DNA of 64,000 bases. It comes from Nocardioides iriomotensis (GTDB lineage Bacteria; Actinomycetota; Actinomycetes; Propionibacteriales; Nocardioidaceae). The DNA is taken from contig NZ_SDPU01000028.1 in NCBI RefSeq assembly GCF_004168035.1, positions 237,637 to 301,636 on the forward strand, written 5' to 3'. The notes below the pieces were generated by a model, which did no database searches, was not told where the DNA came from, and saw nothing but the letters and a program-made list of their open reading frames with translations. The stretch's first letter is position 1, and each line of letters begins with the position of its first letter. Below are positions 1 through 8,749 of the stretch, one piece after another. Made by a program: the position numbers and the translations under genes.

Positions 1-1296
1 GAGTCGAGCTTCCCGTCCGAGCTCAACGGCCTGTTCAAGGGCCTGGAGAACAAGGGCAACCCCTGGAACATGTCGCCCAACGCGCGGATGGACTGGGCGA
101 AGGACCTCGACTTCGAGGTCAAGCAGGTCGGCGTCGACGTCGAGGACCTCGACGAGGTCGACTGGCTGTTCTGGGTCGGCTGCGCCGGCGCCTACGAGGA
201 CCGCGCCAAGAAGACCACCCGCGCGGTCGCGGAGCTGCTCACCACCGCGGGCGTCTCGTTCGCCGTGCTCGGCGACGGCGAGACCTGCACCGGCGACCCG
301 GCTCGCCGCGCCGGCAACGAGTTCGTGTTCCAGCAGCTCGCGATGCAGAACGCCGAGGTGTTCAAGGAGACCAAGGTCAAGAAGGTCGTCTCCACCTGCG
401 CGCACTGCTTCAACACGCTGAAGAACGAGTACTCCCAGTTCGGCGTCGAGCTCGAGGTCGTGCACCACACGCAGCTGCTCAACCGGCTCGTCCGCGAGGG
501 AAAGCTGACCCCAGTCGCCGACCGGTCCGCCGGCAACGGCGCGAAGCGGTCCGTCACCTACCACGACCCCTGCTACCTGGGCCGGCACAACCAGGTCTAC
601 AGCCCGCCGCGCGAGCTGCTCGACGTGATCCCCGACGCGAAGCTCACCGAGATGCCGCGCAACAGCGAGCGGTCCTTCTGCTGCGGCGCCGGCGGTGCCC
701 GCATGTGGATGGAGGAGAACCTCGGCGAGCGGATCAACCTGAACCGCACGACCGAGGCCCTGGAGACCGGTGCCGACCAGATCGCCACCGGCTGCCCGTT
801 CTGCCGGGTGATGCTGTCCGACGGGCTCACCGCCAAGCAGGCCGACGGCTCGGCCCGCGAGGAGGTCGAGGTGCTCGACGTGGCGCAGCTGCTGCTCGCC
901 TCGGTCAAGCGCGCCCCGAAGCCCCAGGCTCCGGCCGAGCCGGCCGCTGCCGAGCCCGAGCCGGTCGCCGCGGCGACGGCGACCGCGGTGCTCGACCGGC
1001 CCGAGGAGACCAGCGAGTCGAGCGGGACCGACGAGGCCGTGAAGGCCGAGCCGGAGCCCGAGGACGTCACGCAGACCGAGGACACGGTGACCGAGCCGAG
1101 CGAGGTGGGCCCTGCCGCGGAGGCGAGCGAGGAGCCGACCCCGACGCCGGAGGATCCGGCCGCAGAGACCGAGCCGGCCGATGTCACCGAGCCCGACCCG
1201 GCCACGTCCGACGAGCCCGACTCCTCGACCGAGCCCGAGGACGACGCCGCGGTCCAGGCAGACAAGGACGAGAAGCGGGACGACACCCTCTTCTGA
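1..1296 (+). CDS. (Fe-S)-binding CCG-domain redox protein, 3' part
   Basis: The reading frame is open from base 1, so the start lies upstream; 431 residues are visible. Two cysteine-rich CCG repeats of the heterodisulfide-reductase / glycolate-oxidase Fe-S subunit type are present. The first has GC, CTGD and CAHC; the second has YHDPCYLG, CCGAGG and CPFC. Such proteins carry 4Fe-4S clusters and pass electrons between a soluble donor and membrane carriers; the partner here is outside the window. About 125 C-terminal residues are low-complexity Glu/Pro/Thr/Asp sequence with no domain, probably a flexible acidic tail. It ends just before two strong hairpins. The family is clear; the exact reaction is not. 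Confidence 0.85.
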   Translation, partial: ESSFPSELNGLFKGLENKGNPWNMSPNARMDWAKDLDFEVKQVGVDVEDLDEVDWLFWVGCAGAYEDRAKKTTRAVAELLTTAGVSFAVLGDGETCTGDPARRAGNEFVFQQLAMQNAEVFKETKVKKVVSTCAHCFNTLKNEYSQFGVELEVVHHTQLLNRLVREGKLTPVADRSAGNGAKRSVTYHDPCYLGRHNQVYSPPRELLDVIPDAKLTEMPRNSERSFCCGAGGARMWMEENLGERINLNRTTEALETGADQIATGCPFCRVMLSDGLTAKQADGSAREEVEVLDVAQLLLASVKRAPKPQAPAEPAAAEPEPVAAATATAVLDRPEETSESSGTDEAVKAEPEPEDVTQTEDTVTEPSEVGPAAEASEEPTPTPEDPAAETEPADVTEPDPATSDEPDSSTEPEDDAAVQADKDEKRDDTLF

Positions 1297-1304
1297 GGCA
1301 CGCT

Positions 1305-1348
1305 CCCCACGCGAAACTGCCGCATCCGGTGCGAAGTTTCGCGTGGGG
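1305..1348. terminator. Perfect 14-bp hairpin after the Fe-S gene
   Basis: Arms CCCCACGCGAAACT (1305-1318) and its exact complement (1335-1348) flank a 16-base loop. It starts 8 bases after the Fe-S stop codon and lies between convergent genes, so a terminator role is likely. There is no T-run. The palindrome could also be a dispersed REP-like element. Confidence 0.65.
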
Positions 1349-1354
1349 CGCGCT

Positions 1355-1380
1355 GGTTTCCCACCAGATGGTGGGAAACC
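1355..1380. terminator. Second hairpin, 11-bp stem and 4-base loop
   Basis: GGTTTCCCACC (1355-1365) pairs perfectly with GGTGGGAAACC (1370-1380) around the loop AGAT. It sits 6 bases from the stop of the minus-strand PhyH gene, so it probably ends that transcript. Together with the preceding hairpin it fills the convergent gap. Confidence 0.65.
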
Positions 1381-1386
1381 GACAGC

Positions 1387-2157
1387 TCACTCCGCGACGA
1401 CCTCGCCGCCGTCGAGGAACCTCTCGAACGAGCCCTGCGGCTCGGTGCTGCCCTTGGCCGGGATGACCTCGCTGGAGTACTGCGCGAGGTAGACCCGGCG
1501 CATCCGGTCGGTCGTGTTCGCGCCGCTCCGGTGGATGACGACCGACGAGAAGCACACGATCGATCCGGCCGGCGCGGTCACCGGCATGCCCGGGTCGGAG
1601 CCGAAGTAGCAGACCTGGTCGTTGGTCACCGGGTCCGCGACGTGCTTGATGTAGGAGCGGATTCCCGAGCGGGAGTACGGCAGCAGGTACACCGAGCCGT
1701 TCTCCTCGGTGACGTCGTCGAGCGCGATCCAGCAGGTGAGGTACGGCTCGTGGTCCTCGTGGACGTACCCCGAGTCCTGGTGCCAGGCGAACGACGTGTC
1801 GGGGTCGCCGGCCTTGATGACGTACTGCTCCCAGAACAGGTAGGCGCTGTCGCCGAGCACGGCCCGGCAGATGTCGGCCATGGTGTCGCCGAACAGGAAC
1901 CGCCGCAGCTCCGGCCGGTCGTGGTAGATGAAGTTGCTGAAGTAGCGCTTGCCGCGCGCGTTGATGCCGATCCGGTCGACGCCGGCCTCGTCCATCGCCG
2001 CGTCGAGCTTGTCGATCGAGAACTGCGCGCCGCTGCGCAGCAGCTCGAGCTCCTCCTCGCCGAGCACGCCGGGCAGCACGAAGTAGCCCTCGGTGCGGTA
2101 CTGCTCGAGCATCTCCGGCGTCACCAGTGAGGCGCGGGTGTCGGTCGTGGTGGTCAT
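1387..2157 (-). CDS. Phytanoyl-CoA dioxygenase (PhyH) family protein
   Basis: A 256-residue Fe(II)/2-oxoglutarate-dependent oxygenase of the PhyH family. The double-stranded beta-helix is recognisable by WHQDSGY, which supplies the His-x-Asp iron ligands, and by a distal IHRSGANTTDRMRR segment with the third His and the 2-oxoglutarate-binding Arg. Family members hydroxylate diverse small molecules, so the substrate cannot be read from sequence. The ATG is preceded by a GGAGGA ribosome site. It is divergent from an AraC-type regulator, which is its most likely controller. A second PhyH gene lies about 17 kb away in the same carbohydrate island, suggesting oxidative tailoring or demethylation of an imported compound (inference). 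Confidence 0.9.
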   Translation of the reverse strand: MTTTTDTRASLVTPEMLEQYRTEGYFVLPGVLGEEELELLRSGAQFSIDKLDAAMDEAGVDRIGINARGKRYFSNFIYHDRPELRRFLFGDTMADICRAVLGDSAYLFWEQYVIKAGDPDTSFAWHQDSGYVHEDHEPYLTCWIALDDVTEENGSVYLLPYSRSGIRSYIKHVADPVTNDQVCYFGSDPGMPVTAPAGSIVCFSSVVIHRSGANTTDRMRRVYLAQYSSEVIPAKGSTEPQGSFERFLDGGEVVAE

Positions 2158-2202
2158 GGGTCCTCCGAGACAGGGGCAGTGCTTGAGGTGCTGACGTCCA
2201 CG

Positions 2203-2208
2203 ACGCTA
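2203..2208 (-). promoter_or_regulatory. Possible -10 box of PhyH gene
   Basis: Reads TAGCGT on the minus strand, about 46 bases before the PhyH start, leaving room for the visible ribosome site. No clear -35 was found. It lies in the 126-base divergent PhyH/AraC region. Confidence 0.35.
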
Positions 2209-2271
2209 GGCAGCACGGCGTACGGCGGGGAATGGCGCGATCCGGACCGGACATGAACGTTCTGGCGCGGC

Positions 2272-2277
2272 TAGGGT
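2272..2277 (+). promoter_or_regulatory. Leaderless -10 box of araC-like gene
   Basis: TAGGGT lies 6 bases before the ATG at 2284, so transcription should start at or next to the start codon. No ribosome site is present. Confidence 0.55.
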
Positions 2278-2283
2278 CGCGGC

Positions 2284-3090
2284 ATGCGCAGCGTCGTCGC
2301 GGTCTCCGACGGCCCGGTCACCCGGCTCGGCCGGCTCGTGCTGGCCGGCGAGGTGCTCGACGACGAGCCGATCATGCCGCGCAGCCTGCGCACGATGGAC
2401 GCGTGGGTGCTGTCCGTCGTGGTCGACGGCGAGGGGCACTACCGCGACGGCGACGGCCGGGACGAGGCGCTCGGCCCCGGCGCGCACACCCTGGTGGCGC
2501 CGGGGTTCCCGCACACCTACGGCACGACCCCCGGCCGGCGCTGGACCGAGCTCTTCGCCGTGTTCTCCGGGCCCCTGTTCGACTCCCTGGCGGACCTCGG
2601 CCTGCTGTCCGGGACCGGCCCGCGGTACCCCCGGCCGGCGCCACCCGTCGAGGCGCTGCGGCTCCTGCTGCGCAAGCCCCCTCAGTCCGAGCGCGCCGCC
2701 GAGCACCAGCTCCTCGCCCTGGCCGACTGGCTCGTGGACGTGCAGGACGCCGACGCGGCGCCGGACGAGCGCGAGCTCACCCCGGAGATCGCGCTCGCCG
2801 CCGCACGGCTCACTGACGACCAGACGGCCGCGCTCGACCTGGACGAGCTCGCCGGCGAAGCCGGGCTGAGCTACGACACGTTCCGCCGCCGGTTCACCGC
2901 CCAGGTCGGCCAGCCACCCTCGACGTACCGCACCAGCCGACGCCTGCAGACCGCCGCCACCCTGCTCCGGCTGACCGACATGACGCACCGCGAGATCGCG
3001 CGCACGCTGGGCTTCGCCGACGAGTTCCACCTCTCGCGCCGGTTCCGCGCGATGTACGGCGTGGCCCCGCGCGACTACCGGCGCGGCTGA
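2284..3090 (+). CDS. AraC-family transcriptional regulator
   Basis: A 268-residue regulator. The N-terminal ~150 residues resemble the AraC cupin ligand-binding domain, with a GAHTLVAPGFPHTY-like segment. The C-terminal ~95 residues form the paired AraC helix-turn-helix unit: DLDELAGEAGLSYDTFRRRF, then EIARTLGFADEFHLSRRF and APRDYR. It is divergent from the PhyH gene and upstream of the GH39 pair, so it probably senses a sugar or an intermediate and controls one or both. The -10 box directly before the ATG predicts a leaderless transcript. Confidence 0.9.
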   Translation: MRSVVAVSDGPVTRLGRLVLAGEVLDDEPIMPRSLRTMDAWVLSVVVDGEGHYRDGDGRDEALGPGAHTLVAPGFPHTYGTTPGRRWTELFAVFSGPLFDSLADLGLLSGTGPRYPRPAPPVEALRLLLRKPPQSERAAEHQLLALADWLVDVQDADAAPDERELTPEIALAAARLTDDQTAALDLDELAGEAGLSYDTFRRRFTAQVGQPPSTYRTSRRLQTAATLLRLTDMTHREIARTLGFADEFHLSRRFRAMYGVAPRDYRRG

Positions 3091-3103
3091 GCGACCCCGG
3101 CCC

Positions 3104-3109
3104 TTGACA
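3104..3109 (+). promoter_or_regulatory. Candidate -35 box of GH39 operon
   Basis: A consensus TTGACA stands 14 bases after the araC stop. The matching -10 is not obvious. The LacI-type palindrome begins 27 bases downstream and would cover the expected transcription start. Confidence 0.45.
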
Positions 3110-3136
3110 CCCCGGCGTCACGGCTGGTGGGGTGTG

Positions 3137-3150
3137 AGAAACCGGTTTCT
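3137..3150. promoter_or_regulatory. LacI-type operator before GH39 genes
   Basis: AGAAACCGGTTTCT is a perfect 14-bp palindrome with a central CG step, the usual layout of LacI-family operators. It sits 42 bases before the GH39 start. Its core GAAACCGGTTTC recurs upstream of the lacI gene in this window (13531-13542), which ties the two promoters together. Confidence 0.75.
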
Positions 3151-3192
3151 GAATCCGGCCTCGCCGCACCACCGCCCCTGGAGGACTCCCCC

Positions 3193-5031
3193 ATGACCAC
3201 CGGCACCGACCGCGAGATCTCGGCCCGCGACGACTGGGAGCAGCGGATCTCGACCCGCTCCGACCAGCGCGATGCCACGGCCGTCCCCGACCTGCCGCCG
3301 CCGGACGCCCTGTCCGCCACCCCCGGCCAGGGTCACGTGACCCTGCGCTGGGCCGCCGTGCCGGGCGCCGTCGGCTACCTCGTCCACCGCGCCCCCGCCG
3401 GCTCCCCGCGCGACGCCTTCGTCCCCGTCGACCACCGGGGCGGGGACGTGCTGTCGGTGCCGGACACCTGGTACGTCGACACGACGGGCGAGCCCGGCAC
3501 GGCGTACGACTACGCCGTCGCGTCGGTACCCACCGTCAACGAGTGCGGCGTCCTCGGCGACCCGGTCACCGCCACCGCGCTCCCCGGCGACGGCTCGGTG
3601 CCCGAGGTGCGCGTCGCCGTCGACACCACCGCGGAGGGCACCCCGCTCCCGCGGCCGTGGCAGCCGATGATCGGCAGCGAGCGGCTGAGCCAGCTGCTCT
3701 GCGAGGACCTCTCCGGCGGCCGGGTGATCGGCACCGAGCTGCGCGCGGCGCTCGCCCGCGTGCACGACGAGGTCGGCGTCGCGACCGTGCGCGCGCACTC
3801 GATCCTGCACGACGACCTCGGCGTGTACCGCGAGGTCGACGGCGAGCCGGTGCACGACTTCACGCTGGTCGACCGGGTCTACGACACGATCCTCGACATC
3901 GGGCTGCGGCCGTGCGTCGAGCTCGGCTTCATGCCGCGCGACCTGGCCAGCGACCCCGACAAGAAGGTCTTCGAGTACGGCGGGATCATCTCGCCGCCCA
4001 AGGACTACGACCGCTGGGCGGACCTGGTCAGCGCGCTGGTGCGGCACCTGATCGACCGCTACGGCGAGGACGAGGTGCTGGGCTGGGACTTCGAGGTCTG
4101 GAACGAAGCGAACCTCACCGTCTTCTGGTCCTCCACCCGACCCGAGTGGATGAAGCTGTACGACGTCACCGCCGCCGCCGTGAAGTCCGTCGACGAACGT
4201 CTCGCCGTCGGTGGCCCGTCGTCCGCGGCGGCCGGCTGGGTCGACGAGCTGCTGGAGCACACCAGCCGGTCCGGCTCGCCGGTCGACTTCGTCACGACGC
4301 ACACCTACGGCAACGCGCCGCTCGACGTACGCCCGACGCTGGAGCGGTACGGCAGCGACGCCCGCATCGTCTGGACCGAGTGGGGCGTCACGCCGACCCA
4401 CTTCAACCCGGTGAACGACACCGTGTCGTCGGCGACGTTCCTGCTGCACGGCATGAAGTCGTCGGCGGGGCGGCTCGACGCGCTGTCCTACTGGGTGGCC
4501 AGCGACCACTTCGAGGAGCTCGGCCGCCCGCCGCGCTTCCTGCACGGCGGCTTCGGGCTGATCACGGTCGGTGGCATCGCCAAGTCGCGCTACCACGCGC
4601 TGCACCTGCTCGCCCACCTCGGCGAGACCGAGCTGCCGGTGAGCGCGGACGGCGACGGCGCCGACGGCCTCGTGCAGACCTGGGCCTCGCGGCACGACGA
4701 CGGCAGCCTCACCCTGCTGCTCTGGAACCACACCCTCGACCAGGGCAAGGCCGAGGGCGACCCCGCGCTCGCGCGCACGGTCCGGCTCGAGCTCGACGGT
4801 GTGGCGTCCGGCGCCGACGTCACGGCCACCCGGCTCGACGCCGACCACGGTGACGTCACCACGCTGGCCGCGGGGCTCGGCGTCGGCGACTGGCCGACCG
4901 ACGAGCAGTGGGAGCAGCTGAAGGCCGCGGACTCGCTCACCGCCGAGCCGGCGACGCTCGACGGGAACGTCCTCGAGGTCGCCCTGGCCCAGCCGTCCGC
5001 CGTGCTGGTCCGCATCGCCGCCCCGGCGTGA
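3193..5031 (+). CDS. GH39-like glycoside hydrolase, copy 1
   Basis: A 612-residue protein of the GH39 (beta-xylosidase / iduronidase-like) fold. Residues ~35-130 resemble a fibronectin-III module. The TIM barrel carries VWNEAN with presumed acid/base Glu305 and WTEWG with presumed nucleophile Glu396; HFNPVND and SDHFEELGRPPR are shared with the next gene. The ATG at 3193 is chosen because GGAGGA precedes it; the frame is open further upstream. No signal peptide is visible, so it probably acts in the cytoplasm on imported oligosaccharide. It overlaps the next gene by four bases (GTGA) and is preceded by a LacI operator. Substrate (xyloside, arabinoside or uronide) is unresolved. Confidence 0.8.
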   Translation: MTTGTDREISARDDWEQRISTRSDQRDATAVPDLPPPDALSATPGQGHVTLRWAAVPGAVGYLVHRAPAGSPRDAFVPVDHRGGDVLSVPDTWYVDTTGEPGTAYDYAVASVPTVNECGVLGDPVTATALPGDGSVPEVRVAVDTTAEGTPLPRPWQPMIGSERLSQLLCEDLSGGRVIGTELRAALARVHDEVGVATVRAHSILHDDLGVYREVDGEPVHDFTLVDRVYDTILDIGLRPCVELGFMPRDLASDPDKKVFEYGGIISPPKDYDRWADLVSALVRHLIDRYGEDEVLGWDFEVWNEANLTVFWSSTRPEWMKLYDVTAAAVKSVDERLAVGGPSSAAAGWVDELLEHTSRSGSPVDFVTTHTYGNAPLDVRPTLERYGSDARIVWTEWGVTPTHFNPVNDTVSSATFLLHGMKSSAGRLDALSYWVASDHFEELGRPPRFLHGGFGLITVGGIAKSRYHALHLLAHLGETELPVSADGDGADGLVQTWASRHDDGSLTLLLWNHTLDQGKAEGDPALARTVRLELDGVASGADVTATRLDADHGDVTTLAAGLGVGDWPTDEQWEQLKAADSLTAEPATLDGNVLEVALAQPSAVLVRIAAPA

Positions 5032-6764
5032 GCTCGCTGCGCGCCGAGGCGGGGGTCGGCCAGGTCACGCTGACCTGGCCGGCCGTCGCCGACGCGGTCG
5101 GGTACGTCGTGCACCACGGCGCCGGTCCCGACTCGCTGGCGCCGCTCGACCACGGCGGCGGCGACCTGCTCGTCGTCCCGTGCGCGCCGTACGCCGACAC
5201 CCGGCGGGAGGCCGGCGGCTGGTACGCCGTGGCCCCCGTGCGCAGCGTCGAGGACGCTCCGGGCACGCCCGGGAGCCCGGTGCACGCGGAGCCGCTCCCG
5301 GCCGACGCCGTCCCGGAGGTCGCGGTCCGCGTCGACGTCGCCGACCGCCGCGGACGGCTGCCCCGCCCGTGGCGCACCTGCATCGGGAGCGAGCACCTCA
5401 GCCACCTGCTCTCCACCGACGAGTGCGGCGGCCGGCCGATCGGTGCCGAGTCGGTCGCGGCGCTGGCCCGCGTGCACGCCGAGCTCGGCGTCGAGCGGGT
5501 CCGTGCGCACGGCACGCTCGGCGACGACCTGGGCGTCGTCACCACCGGTGTCGACGGCGCTCCCCTGCATGACTTCTCCCGGCTCGACGCGGTCCTCGAC
5601 ACCGCGCTCGGCACCGGCGTACGACCGGTGCTGGAGCTCGGCTGGACCCCGCGGGCCCTCGCCCCTGACGAGCCGTGGCACGAGATCACCCCGGCCGGGC
5701 TCGCCGACCCGCCCCGCGACCTGTCCGCCTGGGCGGACCTGGTCGAGGCGTTCGTCCGCCACCTGCGCGAGCGGTACGGCGACGACGAGCTCGCCCGCGG
5801 CTGGGCGCTCGAGGTCTGGAACGAGCCCAACCTCGGCTGCTTCTGGACCGGCGACCAGCAGGACTACCTCGACCTCTACGACGCCAGCGTCGCCGCCATC
5901 CGGCGCGCGCACCCGACCCTCCCGGTGGCCGGACCCGCGACCGCCGCGGTCGGCTGGCTCGACGCGTTCCTGAAGCACGCCGGCGGCCTCGACATCCTCA
6001 CCCCGCACGCCTACGGCATCCCGCCGCTCGACCTCCGGCCGGTGCTCGCCCGGCACGGCCGCGAGGACGTCGCCGTGTGGTGGACCGAGTGGGGCCCGAC
6101 GCCGACGCACTTCCACCCGGTCAACGACCACCCCTGGGTCGCGTCCTTCACCGCCCGCGGCATGCTCGCCGCCGCTCGCGCCGACGCCGCCGTGGCGTGC
6201 TGGGTGTCCAGCGACCACTTCGAGGAGCTCGGCCGCCCGCCACGGCTGGTGCACGGCGGCTTCGGCCTGCTCAGCGTCGGCAACCTCGCCAAGCCACGGT
6301 TCTGGGCGCTGCGCGCCCTGGAGCTGCTCGGCGACGAGGAGGTCGGCACCTCGGTCTCCGGCGACGGCGCCGAGTCACTCGTCCAGGCCTGGGCCGGCGT
6401 CGACCCCGACCGAGTCGCGGTCACGGTGTGGAACGGCAGCCTCCAGCAGCACGACTGGGCCGAGCCGCGCGACGACCTGCGCCGCACGGTCCGGCTCGAC
6501 GTCGCCGGCCTCGCGTCGGGGCGGTACGCCGTACGGCACCGGCGGGTCGACGCCGACCACTCCCACCTCGCGAAGCATGCCGCGGACCTCGGCGTCGCCG
6601 GCTGGCCCGACGAGGACCAGTGGCACACGCTCCGCGGCCTCGACGTGCTCGCCGACCTGCCGGCCGGTCCGGTAGACGTGGGCGCCGACGGGACCGCCAC
6701 GCTGATGCTGGACCTGCCGACCAGCGCGCTCAGCCTGGTGGAGCTGACCCCCGCATCTCAGTAA
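5028..6764 (+). CDS. GH39-like glycoside hydrolase, copy 2
   Basis: A 578-residue paralogue of the preceding gene, same architecture: fibronectin-III-like N-terminus, then GH39-like barrel with VWNEPN (acid/base Glu266) and WTEWG (nucleophile Glu354). The GTG at 5028 overlaps the upstream stop in GTGA, implying translational coupling. The frame is open further upstream, but that extension is antisense-like and Arg-rich, not family sequence. The copies share the SDHFEELGRPPR and HGGFGL blocks but differ widely elsewhere, suggesting an old duplication with split specificity. No secretion signal is seen. A large palindrome follows. Confidence 0.8.
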   Translation: MSSLRAEAGVGQVTLTWPAVADAVGYVVHHGAGPDSLAPLDHGGGDLLVVPCAPYADTRREAGGWYAVAPVRSVEDAPGTPGSPVHAEPLPADAVPEVAVRVDVADRRGRLPRPWRTCIGSEHLSHLLSTDECGGRPIGAESVAALARVHAELGVERVRAHGTLGDDLGVVTTGVDGAPLHDFSRLDAVLDTALGTGVRPVLELGWTPRALAPDEPWHEITPAGLADPPRDLSAWADLVEAFVRHLRERYGDDELARGWALEVWNEPNLGCFWTGDQQDYLDLYDASVAAIRRAHPTLPVAGPATAAVGWLDAFLKHAGGLDILTPHAYGIPPLDLRPVLARHGREDVAVWWTEWGPTPTHFHPVNDHPWVASFTARGMLAAARADAAVACWVSSDHFEELGRPPRLVHGGFGLLSVGNLAKPRFWALRALELLGDEEVGTSVSGDGAESLVQAWAGVDPDRVAVTVWNGSLQQHDWAEPRDDLRRTVRLDVAGLASGRYAVRHRRVDADHSHLAKHAADLGVAGWPDEDQWHTLRGLDVLADLPAGPVDVGADGTATLMLDLPTSALSLVELTPASQ

Positions 6765-6815
6765 CGGGTCACGAACGACAAGCCGCGGCCCGCGTGTCGT
6801 GTCGCTCGTGACCCG
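6763..6815. terminator. Large hairpin between convergent GH39 and ABC genes
   Basis: The outer arm AACGGGTCACGA (6763-6774) pairs exactly with TCGTGACCCGTT near 6804-6815. An inner ACGACA/TGTCGT pairing extends it with a small bulge. It overlaps the GH39 stop codon and probably terminates both strands. No T-run is present; a REP-like repeat is an alternative reading. Confidence 0.6.
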
Positions 6816-6839
6816 TTTCTCGTCGGCCTGTCGATCTCC

Positions 6840-8744
6840 TCATGGGAGCGCCGGCGTTGCGACCTCGGCCGGCCCCGCGGTCTGGGCACCGCCGGGCCGC
6901 GGCGCTCCCGGGTGCGGGATCGCGGCGAGGAGCTTGCGCGTGTAGGGGTCGCGGGCCTCGCGGATGACCTCCATCGTCGGCCCGTGCTCGACCATCTCGC
7001 CCTGGTTCAGCACCATGACCTCGTCGGCGAGCAGCCGGGCACTGAGCAGGTCGTGGGTGATGTAGAGCATCGCGATGCCGCGCTCGCGCACGAGCCGGTC
7101 GAGCAGCGCGACGATCTCGGCGCGGATCGACACGTCGAGCATCGAGATCGGCTCGTCGGCGACGAGCACCTCGGGCTCGCTCGCCAGCGCGCGGGCGATC
7201 ACGACGCGCTGCCGCTGACCACCGGAGAGCTGGTGCGGCAGCTTGTCGAGGTACTGCGCGGCCGGGCTCAGCCCGACCGTCTCGAGCAGCTCGCCGGCGC
7301 GCGCCCGCGCGTCCTGCTTGCCCAGGCCGAGGTGGTTGCGCAGCGGCCGCGAGATCGCGTAGGCGACGGTGCGGGTCGGGTTCAGCGCGGAGAACGGGTC
7401 CTGGAACACCAGCTGCACGTGCCGGCGGTAGCCCCGCAGCGCGCGGCGGCCCAGCGAGCCGACGTCGGTGCTCCCGAACCTGACCGTGCCATCACTGGGA
7501 CGCTCGACCCCGGTGATCATCCGGGCGATCGTGGTCTTGCCGGACCCGCTCTGCCCGACGAGCGCGGTGACCCGGCCCGGTCGCAGCGCGAACGACACGT
7601 CGTGCACGGCGCGGACGCTCGTGCTCTTCCCGCCGCGGCGCACCTTGTACGTCTTGCCGGCCCCGTCGACGACCAGCACCGGCTCGCCGTCGGCCGCCCC
7701 GCGCGGGCTGGCGTCGGCGGCGAAGACGGCGTCGAGCTGGTCGACCGGGGCGGCCTTGCGCGCGGGTACGCCGTCGGCGACCGCCCACTCGACGAGCAGG
7801 CAGCGCGCCTCGCCGCGGCCCGCGGGCAGCAGCTCGGGGTGCTCGCTCTCGCAGGCGTCGACGGCGACCGGGCAGCGCGGCGCGAAGAGGCAGCCCTCAT
7901 GGCTGCGCGACAGGTCCGGCGGCCGGCCGGGGATGAACGCCACCTCGACGTGCTCGTCGCGCGGGTCGGCGTAGGAGCCCATCAGGCCGGCGGTGTACGG
8001 GTGCAGGTGGTCGTGCACGATCGCGTCAGCCGGCTGGTCCTCGACCAGCTCCCCGCCGTACATCACCAGCACGCGGTCGGCCATCTCGACGACGGTCCCG
8101 AGGTCGTGGCTGATGAACAGCACCGCGAAGCCGAGCTCCTCGCGCAGCTCGGCCAGCCGGTCGAGGATCTCGCGCTGCACGACCACGTCGAGACCGGTCG
8201 TCGGCTCGTCGAGGAGCACGAACTTCGGACGCAGCGCGAGGGCGAGGGCGAGGGCGACCCGCTGCTTCATGCCGCCGGAGAGCTCGTGCGGGTAGCGCCG
8301 GAGCACGTCGCGCGGCAGCGACACCATCTCCAGCAGCTCGCCGGCGCGCTCGTCGACGTCGAGGCCGCGGCCGGCCGCCTCCTCGTGCGCGGCGAAGCAG
8401 TCGGCGAACTGCTCGCGCACGGTGATGACCGGGTTGAGGGAGTTCATGCTCGACTGGAAGACGGTGGACAGGTCGACCCAGCGCAGCGGGCGCAGCTCGT
8501 CCTCGCTCGCCTCGGTGATGTCGCGGCCGTCGAAGACGATCCGGCCGCCGCTGATCGCCGCCGGCTTCTCCAGCAGCCGCAGTACGGCGTTGCCGAGCGT
8601 CGACTTGCCGCAGCCGGACTCGCCGAGCAGGCCGACGAACTCGCCTTCCTCGACCGAGAAGGTGACGCCGTCGACGGCACGGACCTGGGCGGAGTCGCGC
8701 GGGGAGTAGGTGACGGACAGGTCGGTGACCTCGAGCAGAGCCAT
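6840..8744 (-). CDS. Fused dipeptide/oligosaccharide ABC transporter ATPase (DppD-DppF type)
   Basis: A 634-residue protein with two complete ABC nucleotide-binding domains in one chain. Domain 1 (N-terminal half): Walker A GESGCGKST, signature LSGGMKQR, Walker B LLDEPTTGLD, then a Cys-containing oligopeptide C-terminal extension (LFAPRCPV). Domain 2: GQSGSGKTT, LSGGQRQR, VADEPISMLD. It powers import by the permease pair upstream in the operon. The ATG at 8744 (MALLEVTDLSV) is the first residue matching the family; the reading frame runs far upstream only as a shadow of the permease. It is last in the lipoprotein-permease-permease-ATPase operon. In this setting an oligosaccharide is a likelier cargo than a peptide. 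Confidence 0.92.
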   Translation of the reverse strand: MALLEVTDLSVTYSPRDSAQVRAVDGVTFSVEEGEFVGLLGESGCGKSTLGNAVLRLLEKPAAISGGRIVFDGRDITEASEDELRPLRWVDLSTVFQSSMNSLNPVITVREQFADCFAAHEEAAGRGLDVDERAGELLEMVSLPRDVLRRYPHELSGGMKQRVALALALALRPKFVLLDEPTTGLDVVVQREILDRLAELREELGFAVLFISHDLGTVVEMADRVLVMYGGELVEDQPADAIVHDHLHPYTAGLMGSYADPRDEHVEVAFIPGRPPDLSRSHEGCLFAPRCPVAVDACESEHPELLPAGRGEARCLLVEWAVADGVPARKAAPVDQLDAVFAADASPRGAADGEPVLVVDGAGKTYKVRRGGKSTSVRAVHDVSFALRPGRVTALVGQSGSGKTTIARMITGVERPSDGTVRFGSTDVGSLGRRALRGYRRHVQLVFQDPFSALNPTRTVAYAISRPLRNHLGLGKQDARARAGELLETVGLSPAAQYLDKLPHQLSGGQRQRVVIARALASEPEVLVADEPISMLDVSIRAEIVALLDRLVRERGIAMLYITHDLLSARLLADEVMVLNQGEMVEHGPTMEVIREARDPYTRKLLAAIPHPGAPRPGGAQTAGPAEVATPALP

Positions 8745-8749
8745 GGCGC

